Source: Protea cynaroides
Lineage: Eukaryota; Streptophyta; Magnoliopsida; Proteales; Proteaceae
Assembly (NCBI GenBank): GCA_028583415.1
Contig: CM053275.1
Coordinates: 82,150,805-82,214,804 of the forward strand
Direction of reading: 5' to 3'
Length of the DNA: 64,000 nucleotides
Of this stretch, positions 11,936 to 23,152 are shown piece by piece. The notes under the pieces are model-generated. The model ran no database searches, was not told where the DNA came from, and was given only the letters and a program-made list of their open reading frames with translations. Made by a program: the position numbers and the translations under genes. The first letter of the stretch is position 1, and each line of letters starts with the position of its first letter.

Positions 11936-12570
11936 CAATGGCAGGAACCTCCACCAGCTCAACAAATGAGCTACTAAGGAGGCAAGAGATTAGGCAAAAA
12001 ATTCTAGTTTTACCAAAGAAAATCAAAGAAAAAATTATTGAAAAAACAAAAGAATTGAATTTTGATGTATGGTTGATAGAATATTAACACTATTTGGTTA
12101 AATATGTGGGATACCTCTCAATCAAAATAAAATCTCATATGGTTAACATTACTCAAGTTAAATTAGGATTAGTATTCTGGATTCAAGTAGGCAGAAACAA
12201 TACTGGTTAGTTAAGCCAGCTGCCAGGCATTGTCCGATATGCCTTTCAAATGACAGAGTCATCAGCTTCTCTAAAAATATGGATTAGGATTTACGCAACT
12301 CTGGCCGAACGAGATGAGCAGGCATATCATGTTTCTTATCAAGTTTGGTTTTTAACAGAAGTTGAGAATCCTGACTCTTTCACTGAAAAATATGAAGGAG
12401 AGATCAAGGAACTTCCTTGGACAAGAATCATGGTTGTAAAACCAAGAGGAATAACCTGGTATATAGAAGAAAGTAAATATGATGAAAGTGAAGAGTGCTT
12501 TCAAAAATGGTATGTTAATGACTGGTCATTAGCCAGATATCACATGTTGGAAGAAATTAGAATATTTTAA
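11936..12570 (+). pseudogene. Last viral ORF, position of the caulimovirid transactivator/inclusion-body gene
   Basis: An ATG at 11936 opens a frame with a Ser/Thr-rich start and a Lys-rich helix, broken by a TAA near 12088 and later by a stop or shift. 12250-12570 is open and ends at TAA with LARYHMLEEIRIF. The position immediately before the promoter and leader is that of the transactivator/viroplasmin gene in cavemo-, solendo- and caulimoviruses. I see no diagnostic motif, so the functional label rests on gene order only. The final codons lie inside the inverted repeat, so a fragment of this ORF also exists on the minus strand at 6125-6180. Confidence 0.45.
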
Positions 12571-12890
12571 AAACAGACTCTCAGAGGATTATCACTAAAT
12601 GATGACGTGTTACACCCTTACGATAACTCTGACGGTGCTGACACAAATTGAAAAAACTCCAAGAATCTTCACGAAGCTACGTGGCTATGAGAAGAACCTT
12701 GTGTCTTTTTGCTTTTGTTTGTTTTTAGTAGTCCATTATAATGTATGTCCATATCATCATATGTATTATTGCTATCACTTTTACAAGTGTCCGACTCCTT
12801 ATGTATTCAAAGAATTTTAAAGACATTTTGATGTCCAATTTTAAAAAATTTTAAGCAATGTAAGACAAGGGTCATTTGCCTATAAAACGA

Positions 12891-12897
12891 ATCCTCC
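12891..12897 (+). promoter_or_regulatory. Viral TATA box (right arm, reads rightward)
   Basis: TATAAAA in the context TTTGCCTATAAAACGAATCC, about 320 bp after the end of the last ORF. The transcript would start shortly downstream and read through the leader into host DNA. Confidence 0.6.
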
Positions 12898-13039
12898 TCT
12901 CCAAATGTAATCAGAGTGTGTGTAGTAAAGAAAACCTTCTTTTGTTTATGTTCTGTCTCTTCTAGCATTTTGTCTTTATAGTTTTATCTTTCCCTTTGCT
13001 TTATGCTATCATTCTGAGATATCTAAAAGTGAGAGAGAG

Positions 13040-13712
13040 TTAGCCTATACATGAGTGACGTATCATTAATTCTTCGTCAAAAGGTTCGTTAGACAGGAGG
13101 TCGCAGAAGACATAGGCAGGAAGAGCCGTTTTACAATGGATATCGATAATCTCTAGATTATTGTGTCGATGGTCTCAGGTATAGGGCTCAATCTTGTCTT
13201 TTATTTACTTCATAAATGATATTGTAGTAATTGAAGAAGTAGTTGATAAGTAAATCCATCACTCTCTGGTAAGTTCAGAAATTACCGTAAATCAACAGCT
13301 TAATACAAAGCTTGAGTTAGCATCCTCTTTCCTATAGATTCCCCATGTAGCTTCTGATCAGGAACTTCCGACCTCAAAAAGAAAGTATAAACAGAAGAAA
13401 CCTAGAAGAAAAAGAGGACCATATCGCAAGGATAACAAACTTAGAAAACCCTATATGTGCAAGAAGTCGAGAAATTCGCTAACCGAGCTTGCGCAGTTGC
13501 ATGACCTCATAAACGAGTGTCATGCAAAAGTTTACCAGATAAAAGCTGGAAACGCTAAATCCTACTGCTTTCGTCACCTATCTAAGGCACGAGATAACTT
13601 AGTCTGTGATTTTGATAAAAATTTAAAAGACATCTTTGTAGCAATTGGACAAAACATTGGAGAAATTGGGCAAGAAGACCCAGTGGACCCATTTACCACA
13701 GGAATAGAATAG
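13040..13712 (+). CDS. Leader ORF upstream of the viral primer-binding site, possibly spliced
   Basis: 13455-13712 is an open 85-codon frame ending 23 bp before the primer-binding site. The same frame is open upstream to about 13340 and encodes a very basic block (PRRKRGPYRKDNK). The equivalent minus-strand frame of the left arm keeps the protein sequence and the basic block, with a few stops, so the frame was probably coding before decay. A short ATG frame at about 13053-13178 (also basic, with an internal stop) ends at CTCAG/GTATAG, a good 5' splice site, and CCCATGTAG/CT at 13350 is a possible 3' site. I cannot name the product. The frame rather than the ATG is what is conserved, so the start is unknown. 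Confidence 0.45.
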
Positions 13713-13737
13713 GGCAAGGAAAACGCTACGTTAAACC

Positions 13738-13749
13738 TGATATCAGAGC
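13738..13749 (+). promoter_or_regulatory. Viral primer-binding site (right arm), one mismatch
   Basis: TGATATCAGAGC, one G-to-A change from the tRNA-Met complement that is intact in the left arm. Confidence 0.65.
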
Positions 13750-14105
13750 ACTGGTTCCGATGATCCCCCAGTTCTAACCAATAGTCATCAAATAAAGAGT
13801 GGTAGGTTATGTAAAAAAGTTTACGTAAACTCAACACCATAAGTACGTGTCACAATCACAAACAAACAAGTTAGAGAAACACGTAGAGAGTTCTTGTAAA
13901 CTTTGCCAAAAGAAGGTAGTCCTAAACAAGTGGTCCAACAAAAATTGAGAAACAAAAAGTGGTCCCTAGACAATTTTGGGTGGTCCCTGGACAATTTTGA
14001 GAAATCCACTCCAACATTGTAACATCACAAAATTCATATCGGATTTGAGAGATCCGAAAAGGCACGTATTGATAGATCAATACACAATTTTACTAACAGA
14101 GATCC

Positions 14106-15671
14106 AATCTGAGTCAACCACAGTTATCACAGACCCATGTAACCCGTTTTTCAACTCTATCACTGGCAAATCTGCCCCTTTTTTTAATTAGGGTCATAGT
14201 CCATATCGACTTCTAGTTTAGATTGGGAAATCCAATGTGACACCACTAGATGTCTAGATCCAATGGGCCTCCGGCCTCCTTACTCTCAATAGTACCATTG
14301 TGGAGTCTATATCTACAGTTGGCATCCTTAACATTTCATCTGTTAGTTGTGACCAACTAAAAAGGTGAAAAAACACATAGCATGACAAAAGGTTTTCTGT
14401 TCACAAATCACTGGATGCATGAATTGGGGCTAAGGTTTGCAAATTGTAATGGTTTGTCTGGGAACCACTGTAATGAAACTGCACTACTGGTGACCCTTTG
14501 AAAACTTCCGTTACAGGTGAACTTAGACCAGGCTGGTTTTAGTGAACCTTGTTAGATTTTTTCCAGTTCATAGGGTTTCATCATAAACCTTAATATCCAT
14601 ACAGATATCTAAAATACAATGATGTTCAATGTAATCAATAATAATAGAGACAAACCTGAGAGTAGAAGATTGATTTTCGTCGTTAATCTCCAAGAATGGT
14701 GTTGGAGCTTTGATCACAGTCTTCCGCAGCCTGTAGAGGTTCCACGCCTTTCTCACTGTTCGTGGGTACAGAGAGAAGAAAACAACTATGGCTGCGGGGA
14801 CTCATGACCTAGTATATATAATACTGTCACAAACCCTAATTAGTCTCACACTATAATAGGGATTGTCTATCTCTTTATCTTGTGACGAACCAAACCGAAC
14901 TGGTCTAACCTAGTGACATAGACTCCCACTGATCAATGGGCCTAGTAATTAATTAAACCCACATATATATATTTTAACAAACCTGAGTAGTTGCAGCCCA
15001 ATCTAAGGCTGTCAAGTAGCTTTCCACTGAGAATGATAGAACTGCCCTTCACCTAAGATGGCAAAAACTATACCTTTGTTCCATTTAGTTGATGGATTTG
15101 GATTCAATCGAGGTTGAGTGCAAGACTACAAAGTATGATCACTTATACCTTTGAATTTTTTTGGTGAAGATTAGTTATGATCACTTTAGTGCAAGGCTAC
15201 AAAGTATGAAATCTGTGATGAACCAATATAACAAAGTTTGGAGAATTTTCGGGGGAAGAAAAGGGTCAATCTGGAGCTGTCTAAACAAATACCAAAACAA
15301 ACGGCACACCAATGGATTGGAAACATGGTGGGATCTTTCAGTTCAGGGTTCCAATTCAACATTTTCAAGAGCCCAATAAAATACAAAATGAATATTTTTT
15401 TTTTTTTTCAAGTTCCTTGAGCCAACTCTTGTGAGCATCCATCTACTCCATAGTTTACACTATCTTCATGACTTCAAGCCATTTATCATCTTTAAATAGT
15501 CATTGTTCAATGACCCATTTATGTACTAAAGCATTGAACAAATATTCCTTTCTAAGAAAAGAAAAATCAGCTTTTGACCAGGAATTTTGCCTTTGTTGTC
15601 CTAATGGTTGCTGTGTCTTGTGTCAGAAAAACAATGGATGAACTTGTATATCTGCAGCAAACAGGCAACCA
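14106..15671. other. Gene-free stretch with a minus-strand LTR-like remnant
   Basis: No coding feature is supported. On the minus strand about 14990-14560 reads like an LTR: a TATA-like run (TATTATATATACTAGG, near 14810-14826) followed by a leader-like, pyrimidine-rich sequence. 15000-15670 is AT-rich unique sequence with a T-run at 15393-15410. Nothing else was recognised. Confidence 0.35.
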
Positions 15672-16190
15672 CAGAACATTTGGTACAGGTTCTACTTGGA
15701 GAAATGTGAGAATGCTGATCATAACATCCTTTCAATCATGAGAGAACTCACTGGAGAGCATGGAGAAACTCCAGTGGTAGTTCTTTATCTGGTCTTTCAT
15801 AACTGCTTTGTCCTGGTGTACTTATTCTTGCCTTTGTAGTCCTTTTATTTGTTTTTGGTTCTATTGCTTCCATACAAGTCTCTGATCAGTAACAATAAAT
15901 TACAGGGATGCGATGCTTCCATTCTTTTGAAAGATCCTAATGCAGGAAGGAATGAAACAGAGGCAATTGCAAATCTTAAAAGGGTTGGAAAAGGTTGATG
16001 TGAGATACAGATTGAAAATGAATGTCTAGGAATTGCAGTCATATGTTCTCAGTTTCCTTGTGATACACATTGTCCTTTTTTCCCCTTCTCCATTATTGAA
16101 CCATAGATGGGAGGCCCTTTATATCTAATTCAGACAGGAAGAGACAATGATGCATCATACTTTGCAGTGGAGTTAATGAAATAACCCTAT
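15672..16190 (+). pseudogene. Class III plant peroxidase, dead partial copy
   Basis: Three exon-like blocks keep the family order. Block 1 (to 15815) gives FYLEKCENADHNI and then the distal haem helix as LYLVFHNCFV. Block 2 starts after an AG at 15906 with GCDASILLKDPNAG and continues to about 16047, with an in-frame TGA near 15998. Block 3 (from 16107 after AG) gives GGPLYLIQTGR. The family motif is RLxFHDCF: here the catalytic arginine is Tyr and the aspartate after the histidine is Asn, while the histidine remains. The start and the proximal-histidine half are missing. Introns are retained, so this is a decayed genomic copy and not a retrocopy. Secreted, haem-dependent H2O2-using enzymes are the parent family. 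Confidence 0.75.
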
Positions 16191-16199
16191 AACAGAGGA

Positions 16200-17362
16200 T
16201 GTTGTGAGGACCTTTGCTTACAATGATTGGTTAGATTCTTAGAGTGATTTTTTGCAAGTGAATGCAAACTATCAGATTTCAATTTCAGTGCGTTATCTGA
16301 CTCACAATGTCATCATTTGTTCAAAATTTGTTGATACTTGATAGAATATTGAATCATCAAATCCAAAAGCTTAAGCTAGTAGTTAGAGAGGCCCAACTGA
16401 TGTATAAAGTTTTCCAAGGTCCCAAAGTTGAGGTGGGATTATTCCCAAATATAGAATAAGCATATTTTACATTCATGTATTATCTTTGTTTGTACATAAG
16501 CAGTAATTAGATGAAATATTATTGGGGAAAAAATGCCGGTGAAACCCAAGACCGGACCAGCCGTTTAATAAAAATGTTGAGGTTAGGGCCGGTCCGATTC
16601 TTATTATTCAAACAGATCGAGTAAATTCGAATTGATGTAACATGAAACCTATTAGACAGAAAGCACCTTCGAGAACAACAAAAGTCCACAAACTGCTTAA
16701 TTGACACCAACGAGTAAAATCCACTTGTGCTTCAAGACCCAATAGTAGTAATAAAGAATGTGCTAAACTGTTAGTAGGAGTAGAAACTGTGGCGATTAAG
16801 AAATTTCAGCCTTCCACAGTTTTTCCGTTTTCACTTTTCTTTGTCATCGGTTTTGTAATTTATTAGTGGCATTTATTTAAGGGAAAATTTTGTAGTGACC
16901 AAGGTTGGTGAAACAAAAATTGTAACCTTACTCTTTTTTTTTTTTTTTTCTTTCTTCAATGAAGGTAAATCCTGAAATTTCACATGTCAACTTAAAAAAT
17001 GTACAAGACAAATTAAACAACGATAGTTTTTGACAATGACATAACGATAAGTTCACTTTCAGATTTCCTGCTCTATTATAACTGTTCGATAGTTTTTGAC
17101 AATTGTCATAATCTATTATAATTTTTTTATTTCTAGTGGTAACAAATGGTTATTATTTATAATTCATTATTTATTTTTATAAATGATTTATTATAAACAA
17201 TTCAGAAACATAAATATAAACTATACCAAATAGAACCTAAATAAAATTGAATCAAACTAGAAAGGACTGACCTTGCTGCTGACTACTAAGCTACTTTGGT
17301 CAAACCTTCAAAAGGCAGAGAGCCCGTCTTCCAAAGAAATCAGACGGCTAATAAGCTATTTT

Positions 17363-17370
<8 letters not shown>
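16200..17370. other. AT-rich intergenic sequence, nothing recognised
   Basis: No open frame or repeat with family features was found. T-runs occur around 16930-16950. 16880-17240 is AT-rich with repeated ATTATAA(A/T) words. Confidence 0.4.

Positions 17371-17399
<29 letters not shown>
17371..17399. repeat. (CT)n microsatellite
   Basis: About 14-15 uninterrupted CT units following TTTTGAT. Confidence 0.9.
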
Positions 17400-17401
<2 letters not shown>

Positions 17402-17654
17402 ACAGCTATGGACATAAAGGACAGATCTCAAAAGTGTTCTCTAGGCCACCAGCCAAGTCCATTTATTGTTTCAAAGCTGTTTCCAAGAGTTCTAGTTTTC
17501 CTTATAAGGCTTTATCCTCCCCTTCTCCAATTTCATCATGCAACTTTGTTTGAGAGACAGGTTGAGCAACCGGGAGTTACAGACTTTATTTATTACAACA
17601 GCAGAATCAAGAGAAGAGGAGCTTGGGACTTTTGGTGTCATTGTGAGTTCTCTT

Positions 17655-17795
17655 CACTTTCCTTCAAATCTTTAAAAATTCATAACTTCTGGCTCCAAGT
17701 CCAAATTGAGTGATCCATATTTTTTTTTTTTTTTTTCCTCCAAATCTTTAGAAATTCATAACTTCTGGATCCTAAGTCCAAATTGAGTGATTCAT
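17655..17795 (+). repeat. Tandem duplication, two copies of about 72 bp separated by a T-run
   Basis: The phrase CAAATCTTTA(A/G)AAATTCATA followed by ACTTCTGG and CCAAATTGAGTGAT occurs at 17660-17712 and again at 17741-17790. An 18-19 base T-run (about 17720-17738) lies between them. Similar words occur in the 330-880 repeats. Confidence 0.75.
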
Positions 17796-17799
17796 GCGT

Positions 17800-19867
17800 C
17801 AAAATCTAAAACCCATGAGTGTAAGAATTATAAGAGTTGATTCCTTTACAACCCTGCCAGCTATGCATCATTACTACTCATTCTCAACCCACCTGGAGAT
17901 AGCATCTGCAGACACTCCAACAACACGCATGAAGAACAGTATTGTATGTAGGAGGTAGAGATAATGAGTAACATGGTGGAAAGGACTGTCAAGGATTCCT
18001 CAATTGCCAAAGAAAGAACGGACAAGGGTTGATCATCCAAGTTGCAGCAGGGGTATCTTCAAATGTGGTAGGGTGGTGAAAGTACATGGATTCAGGTTCA
18101 TCAATGGAGATTTGTTGTTTTTTGCAGCAGAGAAGGCTTATGCAATATTCAGCTCCAGTAGTGTGTCATCATGGACTTGGACACTCAAAAGGGAGGTGAA
18201 TTCCAATGCCAACAATAATCATCGCCCTTGTGGAAGTGATGAAACTGTTGACCATGTTTGTTCATTTCTTCATTTCATAATCACCATCTTCATCCTTTGC
18301 ATTTGAAGATCTTCTTGTTGGTTTTGGTTACATTCTTTTGTTATTCTTGGTTAGAAACCAGGAAAAACGTGAAGCAGAACTACTGTTGGACATCATAAGA
18401 ATATATGAAGGTAAAAAATGAAAGCAAAATGGAAATTACACAATTTTCTTCTTTGATGTTTCTAACTTTCTTTAGTTGTCCTTAAACAAACCAACATTGG
18501 GAGGTGTCTCCAGTCACATTCCCCTGCTACCCTATGGGTATGGCATTTCTCATCGCCATCAACCAGTCCGTCCAGTCCGTTGGAAAGCATGTATCAGAAA
18601 GCATTTCAAGAATGTTATAAGAAGCTACCAGGTGACTACACGCTAAAAGGTTCTTAGATGTTAAACAAAAAAAATCCTTCATGAAAAAAATGTCCTCTGC
18701 CAATCTCAGTGACGCTAACGCCATTGTACAGAATGATACATTAAAGATTCTCTCTTAAGGAACATGAACCACCTGTCTTGCAACCTAGGTTGACAAGAGA
18801 AGGCAGTAAGTCCAAATTAACTATATAACAGATGCATCTATCCAAAGGTGGCTGCACCTGCCAAAAAGGGGGGAAATTGTGGTACATTACAAAACTTGCT
18901 TTGAATAGGACTCCACCTCTTATTCAAGCACCAGATTCCTGTAGGCTAATGTCAGTGCTAACTGCCTCCTGTGAAGGAAACCATGCTTATTGTGTCTCCC
19001 TTGAAGCTGCACAAGATATCTTTACTTTCAGTTGTTATGAAATCACCAGTATCAGTTCTTATAATGGGGACCTTTAGTGACCATTTCTTATGATAACCAG
19101 TATCAGTTCCTTCTTGACTCTCAATTTACAGGGGCTTGTCCATTTCTGACTTACAAATGCTGAGAAGAGCTTCTTTTATGAATACTGATGCTCTCTCAAC
19201 AGTCAAACTAGCTTGAGCTCGATTTGCTTAAAAATTAGATCATTTCTAGCTTGCTTGACACAGTAGACACCATTTATACTTAATGGCTGTATTTTCCCTG
19301 GATCCATTCCCATTCCTGTTATTTAGATAAAAAAGGGCTTCAACCTGGGACACTGCAGTGAAATACCTGTGTCAGGATAATCAAAATACCATCCTAAAAA
19401 TAATTCATAAATAACACTTGAAAGTTTTCAAGGTCTGATACCAAAAAAAGATAAGGAAAATTAAAGGTCAAGTATGACAGGTACAGATACAAGTTGGAAG
19501 TTGATTCTAATTTGACAGTAAAAAGTATCAACTAAAATGGCAAGTTTTTCATATTATACCACTGTAACATAGCGCATGGAAAAGCAAGAAACCATTGCAT
19601 GAGTAGTGTGAATTGTCATATGGTCACATTAAGGATTCTGCTAGCGTACAATATCTCACAATAGCATGCTTGTCCACATGCAAACAGACATACAATTGGT
19701 CAAGCATGAGAACTCAATGCAATCTGAATACAATTCAAATACGTTTTGGCAATTATTTTGGTATTACAAATTTCTATTCTACATAATCATTGTCATGCAT
19801 CAGTTGGAGGCTGATGAAATCCAATCTTTGTAGAAGTTAATCTTGGATGTAGAATTGTTGTATACTA
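17800..19867. other. Intergenic sequence with unassigned short open frames
   Basis: 18004-18306 (+, 100 codons, Ser-rich, ends in a hydrophobic stretch) and 18527-18724 (minus, 65 codons) are open but show no recognisable family, splice context or conserved motif, so I do not call them genes. The remainder is unremarkable AT-rich sequence up to the copia 5' LTR. Confidence 0.35.
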
Positions 19868-20338
19868 TGTTAACAATATGTCTATAAGGGAATGGACCTG
19901 ATCACCATGGTCCATCCCACTATTGAGCTGCTCTCTAGTGCTAATCCCATCTCGTGATTGGTGCTGTCCATCTGTCAAGCTGGCTGCCTTCTTGGATTTA
20001 GTTTGATTAAGTCCTCCTTATCGCTTCTTCATTATCTGTAATAGGAGAGTAGGGTCATTATTTATGTAGGATTCCTTGTCATGTTGACACAAGGAATTCC
20101 TATCTCTTATGCAACTAGGACGACTCAATAACTAAGACTCCTTATCATGAGTCATCCTAGATCTGTACCTATTCCCCTTTATTTTACCTATAAATACTGG
20201 CTGCTAGGAAGAGAGGGAGATACCAATCGATTCTTCTCTTACTGCAGAAGTCAATCTCTCCTCTTCCCATCCTACCATTTCTCTCTCTCGGTTCTCTTTT
20301 TGTCAATTCTAGTTAGGTGCTTCAATTACTGAAGTTCA
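19868..20338 (+). repeat. 5' LTR of the copia element
   Basis: 471 bp, TG...CA. TATAAATA at 20189-20196 is the likely promoter and a C/T-rich leader follows. It matches the 3' LTR at both ends. Confidence 0.88.
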
Positions 20339-20896
20339 AGTGGTGTTCCTCTCATCACTACCACTACCTATATGTACTGCTACTAAACTGCTACTAAACC
20401 GCTACTAAACCGCTACTACCATGATCTTCCATTGCTGATCTGCTACTGTTTATGCTATTGCTCATCTGAGAGCATGATCTGCTGCTCTTCCCTTGCTGCC
20501 GCAAGCATCTATATGCTGATCTGTTGATGCAGATCTGATTTCCTGCTCTATTACCTTGCTGATCTGGACTCCAGTTACTGTCGACATTACCTGATCTGCT
20601 ACTGATCTGAACCTGCTATTGCATCTGCTTCACTGCTACTATCGAGATTGTTAAGATCTGATCCGACTTGATCCGATCTAATCTGCACTTCTACCCTGTT
20701 GCGGTCGACACTAATCAGATCTGTCAACAAGCTGCTCTGGTCCTTTCTGATCCTACTGTTGCTGACTCCACTATTGCTGCTATTATTGGTATCGTTCTAC
20801 ATATTCAGATCTAATCTGCTGCAAGTTATCTACCCATACTGGTGATATTTTCTCCAACTGCTACTACTACTATTATTATCTACTGGTTTAGCATCT

Positions 20897-21720
20897 ATGG
20901 CTGAGTCGAAGTCCTTTTGGACACTAACCATCATGATGTCCAAATTACATCTATTAAATTAAAGGGAGTTTCCAAGTACCTCCTATGGCCTCAAGCTGTC
21001 CAAGCTTACTTTCCTCTATTGTCTCTAACGTAGTGTTTCATAAGACTGCTAAAGCAATATGGACAGACCTCAAGGCTAGTTATGCTCAAGAGAAGAATAT
21101 TTCCAAGATTTATGACCATTATGAGAAGATGTTCAGCTTCTCAGTAGGTGATAAATCCCTTAATGAATACTACAGTGGTTTAAAAGGTATCATTGTAGAA
21201 CTATAGACTGTTCAGCCTCTCACTACTGATCTTGAACAACTTAAGGTCCAACAGACAGAATTTTATATGGCCAAGTTTTTGACTGGTCCCTTCCGAATAT
21301 CGGTCTGTGAATTGTCAGCTTTTAACAGGAGAGAAGATTTCTACTCTCAATGAGACATTCTTTCGTCTTCAAAGATTGATACCTCAAAGTGACTCCACTA
21401 CTGCTAAAGATAAATCTGCTCTCTATATTGGGCGTGGCCGAGGCTCCTCCTCTAGTATAGGTCGTGGCTCCGGACAAGGACGTGGACGTGGCCCTTCTGG
21501 TCATGGGGTTGGACGTTCCAACTCTGATAAAGCCAACAGGTATTGTACTCATTATAGAAAAAAAATCACAATATTGAAACCAATTAGGACAAGTACAGCC
21601 GCCCAAAGTGGGCTGATGCTCTGGTCAACTCTGCTTCTATTAATGATGCTCTTGCACCTACTCCTATTCCTACTCCTACTCCTGCTCCTGGTAGCTTTAC
21701 CATGTCAAATCAAATAGAAG
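20897..21720 (+). pseudogene. Copia gag, broken
   Basis: The ATG at 20897 begins MAESKSFWT. A frameshift follows, then the UBN2-type gag core at 20985-21206 (AIWTDLKASYAQ, SLNEYYSGLKGII) ending at TAG. 21307-21717 continues in another frame with a Gly/Arg-rich stretch (about 21427-21520) and a degraded zinc knuckle (YCTHY). The protein would form the virus-like particle. Confidence 0.75.
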
Positions 21721-21824
21721 CATTACTTCGACGGGTTCATCAACTAGAACAAGCAGGTCCAACCACTTCTGCTACCCTGGCTCACACAGATACTACTACC
21801 TTACTTTCTACCATATCTCCTGCT

Positions 21825-22315
21825 CCATAGATCATTAATTCTAGAGCCTCTTGTCATATGAATGGTAAATCTAATATATTTACCTCTTTTAAGGACACTA
21901 CTACATCTGTTGTTTTCCTTGCTGATGAATCATCCACCCACTCAATAGGGGCATGGAACGGTTCCCCTAACATCTTCCATGACCATGTCGTCTATTCACT
22001 GTGTTCCTAAATTACCTCTTAATCTTGTAGTCTATTAGTCAACTTACTAAATCTCTAAACTATTCAGTTACATTTTTCTCTTTTTATTGTGTATTTCAAG
22101 ATTTTAAGACCAGGGGACAATTGGAGGCGGACTTTTACGCATTGGTCTTTACTGCTTGGAGCATACTGCGCCTATTACCACTGCTACCACTTCCGCTACG
22201 ACTACACCATTCAATGACATCACCAGCTTGGCCACCTCTCACTCTCCAAGATGAAGACCTTTATACCCAGGTGGTTAGATTAATTTCCAGCAATAGAGTC
22301 TCTCTGACACCTTGA
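21825..22315 (+). pseudogene. Copia protease and start of integrase, broken
   Basis: IINSRASCHM at about 21833 corresponds to the copia protease site xxDSGASxHM with DSG changed to NSR, so the catalytic aspartate is lost. After several stops, 22085-22315 resembles the pre-integrase linker. The reading then ends at the foreign insertion. Confidence 0.6.
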
Positions 22316-22476
22316 GTGTCAGAGGTCTTCTATTTTAGGCAAATATCACCGGGGGAGGTTCGCCACGTCTTTTCCCGCCGGCCCTTGTGGGGACAGAGGG
22401 GTGACAGATTTGTTCAAAGAACAGCGCTGTTTGGAGTCTCGGATTACATTCATCTTCAATTCCAAGAAACACAAGG

Positions 22477-22477
<1 letters not shown>

Positions 22478-22508
<31 letters not shown>

Positions 22509-22718
22509 AAAAAAGAAGGGGGGGAGGGGGGGGGATCTTTAGTTGGACATTCTAATATAGCGTGGGGCCCATGACGGGTCTATGTTTATTGGGGCTGGGG
22601 TCCCTAATAGACAAAAAAAAAGGGGGAAGAGGTGGGAAAGAAAAAAAAAGGGGGGGAAAAAAAAAGGGGGGGGGGGGGTTTTAAAAAAGGGAAAAAAAAA
22701 AGGGGGGGGGGGGGGGGG
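22478..22718. repeat. Extreme A/G homopolymer tract
   Basis: Alternating long runs of A (up to about 26) and G (up to about 18) with few other bases. The pattern is unlike the neighbouring DNA and may include consensus errors of the assembly. Confidence 0.8.
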
Positions 22719-23152
22719 GTAGGTTTACATTACTTTGTTACTTTTTTTCTTTGGTCGATCTCCACTACTGAAAATAAACCCGGCATGATCTATTTAAGGT
22801 AGAACTTCACAGAAGTATACTTTATGGAGTGAATAGAACTTATAAATTAACTTCCTAATTAAGGATCGCTCCAAGTTTCTTACTATTTTTAAGAGTTTTA
22901 CATAGAAAGTTGTCCCAATCTTCCTCCCATACTAAAAAGGAAGACGAAAAGAAGAGCTTGAATGACCAAGGAAACCGACTTGTCCCGTGGCGGGGGTCAA
23001 AGTAGTCAAAACAGTCCACATGGCTGCTCTCTACTTTGTATTGGCTCGGCTCATCAACATGTCATCTACTTCCTTGCCTCCTCCTTTTTGGAGATCTTGT
23101 TCTCTTACCATATTTGCCTCCATATCTTCGCCACTTTCTTCATCAAGTTGTT

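Larger units (their letters stand above)
4625..14105 (+). mobile_element. Endogenous caulimovirid (plant pararetrovirus) flanked by long inverted arms
   Basis: The coding part (6204-12570, + strand) shows in order a small ORF, a second ORF start, a coat-protein-type zinc knuckle, a 30K-type movement protein, an aspartic protease, a reverse transcriptase with YIDDILVF, an RNase H and a last ORF. No integrase was seen, which fits a caulimovirid rather than a Ty3 element. It is broken by many stops and frameshifts, so it is defective. 4625-6180 and 12546-14105 are inverted copies of each other. Each covers the end of the last viral ORF, the promoter, the transcribed leader and the primer-binding site. 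The order capsid, movement, polymerase, last ORF resembles cavemoviruses and solendoviruses as I remember them. Genus assignment would need a reverse transcriptase phylogeny. Confidence 0.85.
12546..14105 (+). repeat. Right inverted arm of the endogenous pararetrovirus
   Basis: Inverse copy of 4625-6180. It carries the end of the last viral ORF, the TATA box at 12891, a leader with an open basic frame and a primer-binding site at 13738. Homology fades near 14105. Because this arm continues directly from the viral coding strand it is the authentic downstream region; the left arm is the inverted copy. Confidence 0.85.

Noticed and set aside
13574..13840. 88-codon minus-strand frame matching 4880-5146
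   Set aside because: Antisense shadow of the basic leader ORF duplicated by the inverted arms. The sense frame has the stronger case.
21307..21717. Possible separate Gly/Arg-rich RNA-binding gene
   Set aside because: It continues copia gag and its degraded zinc knuckle in a shifted frame.
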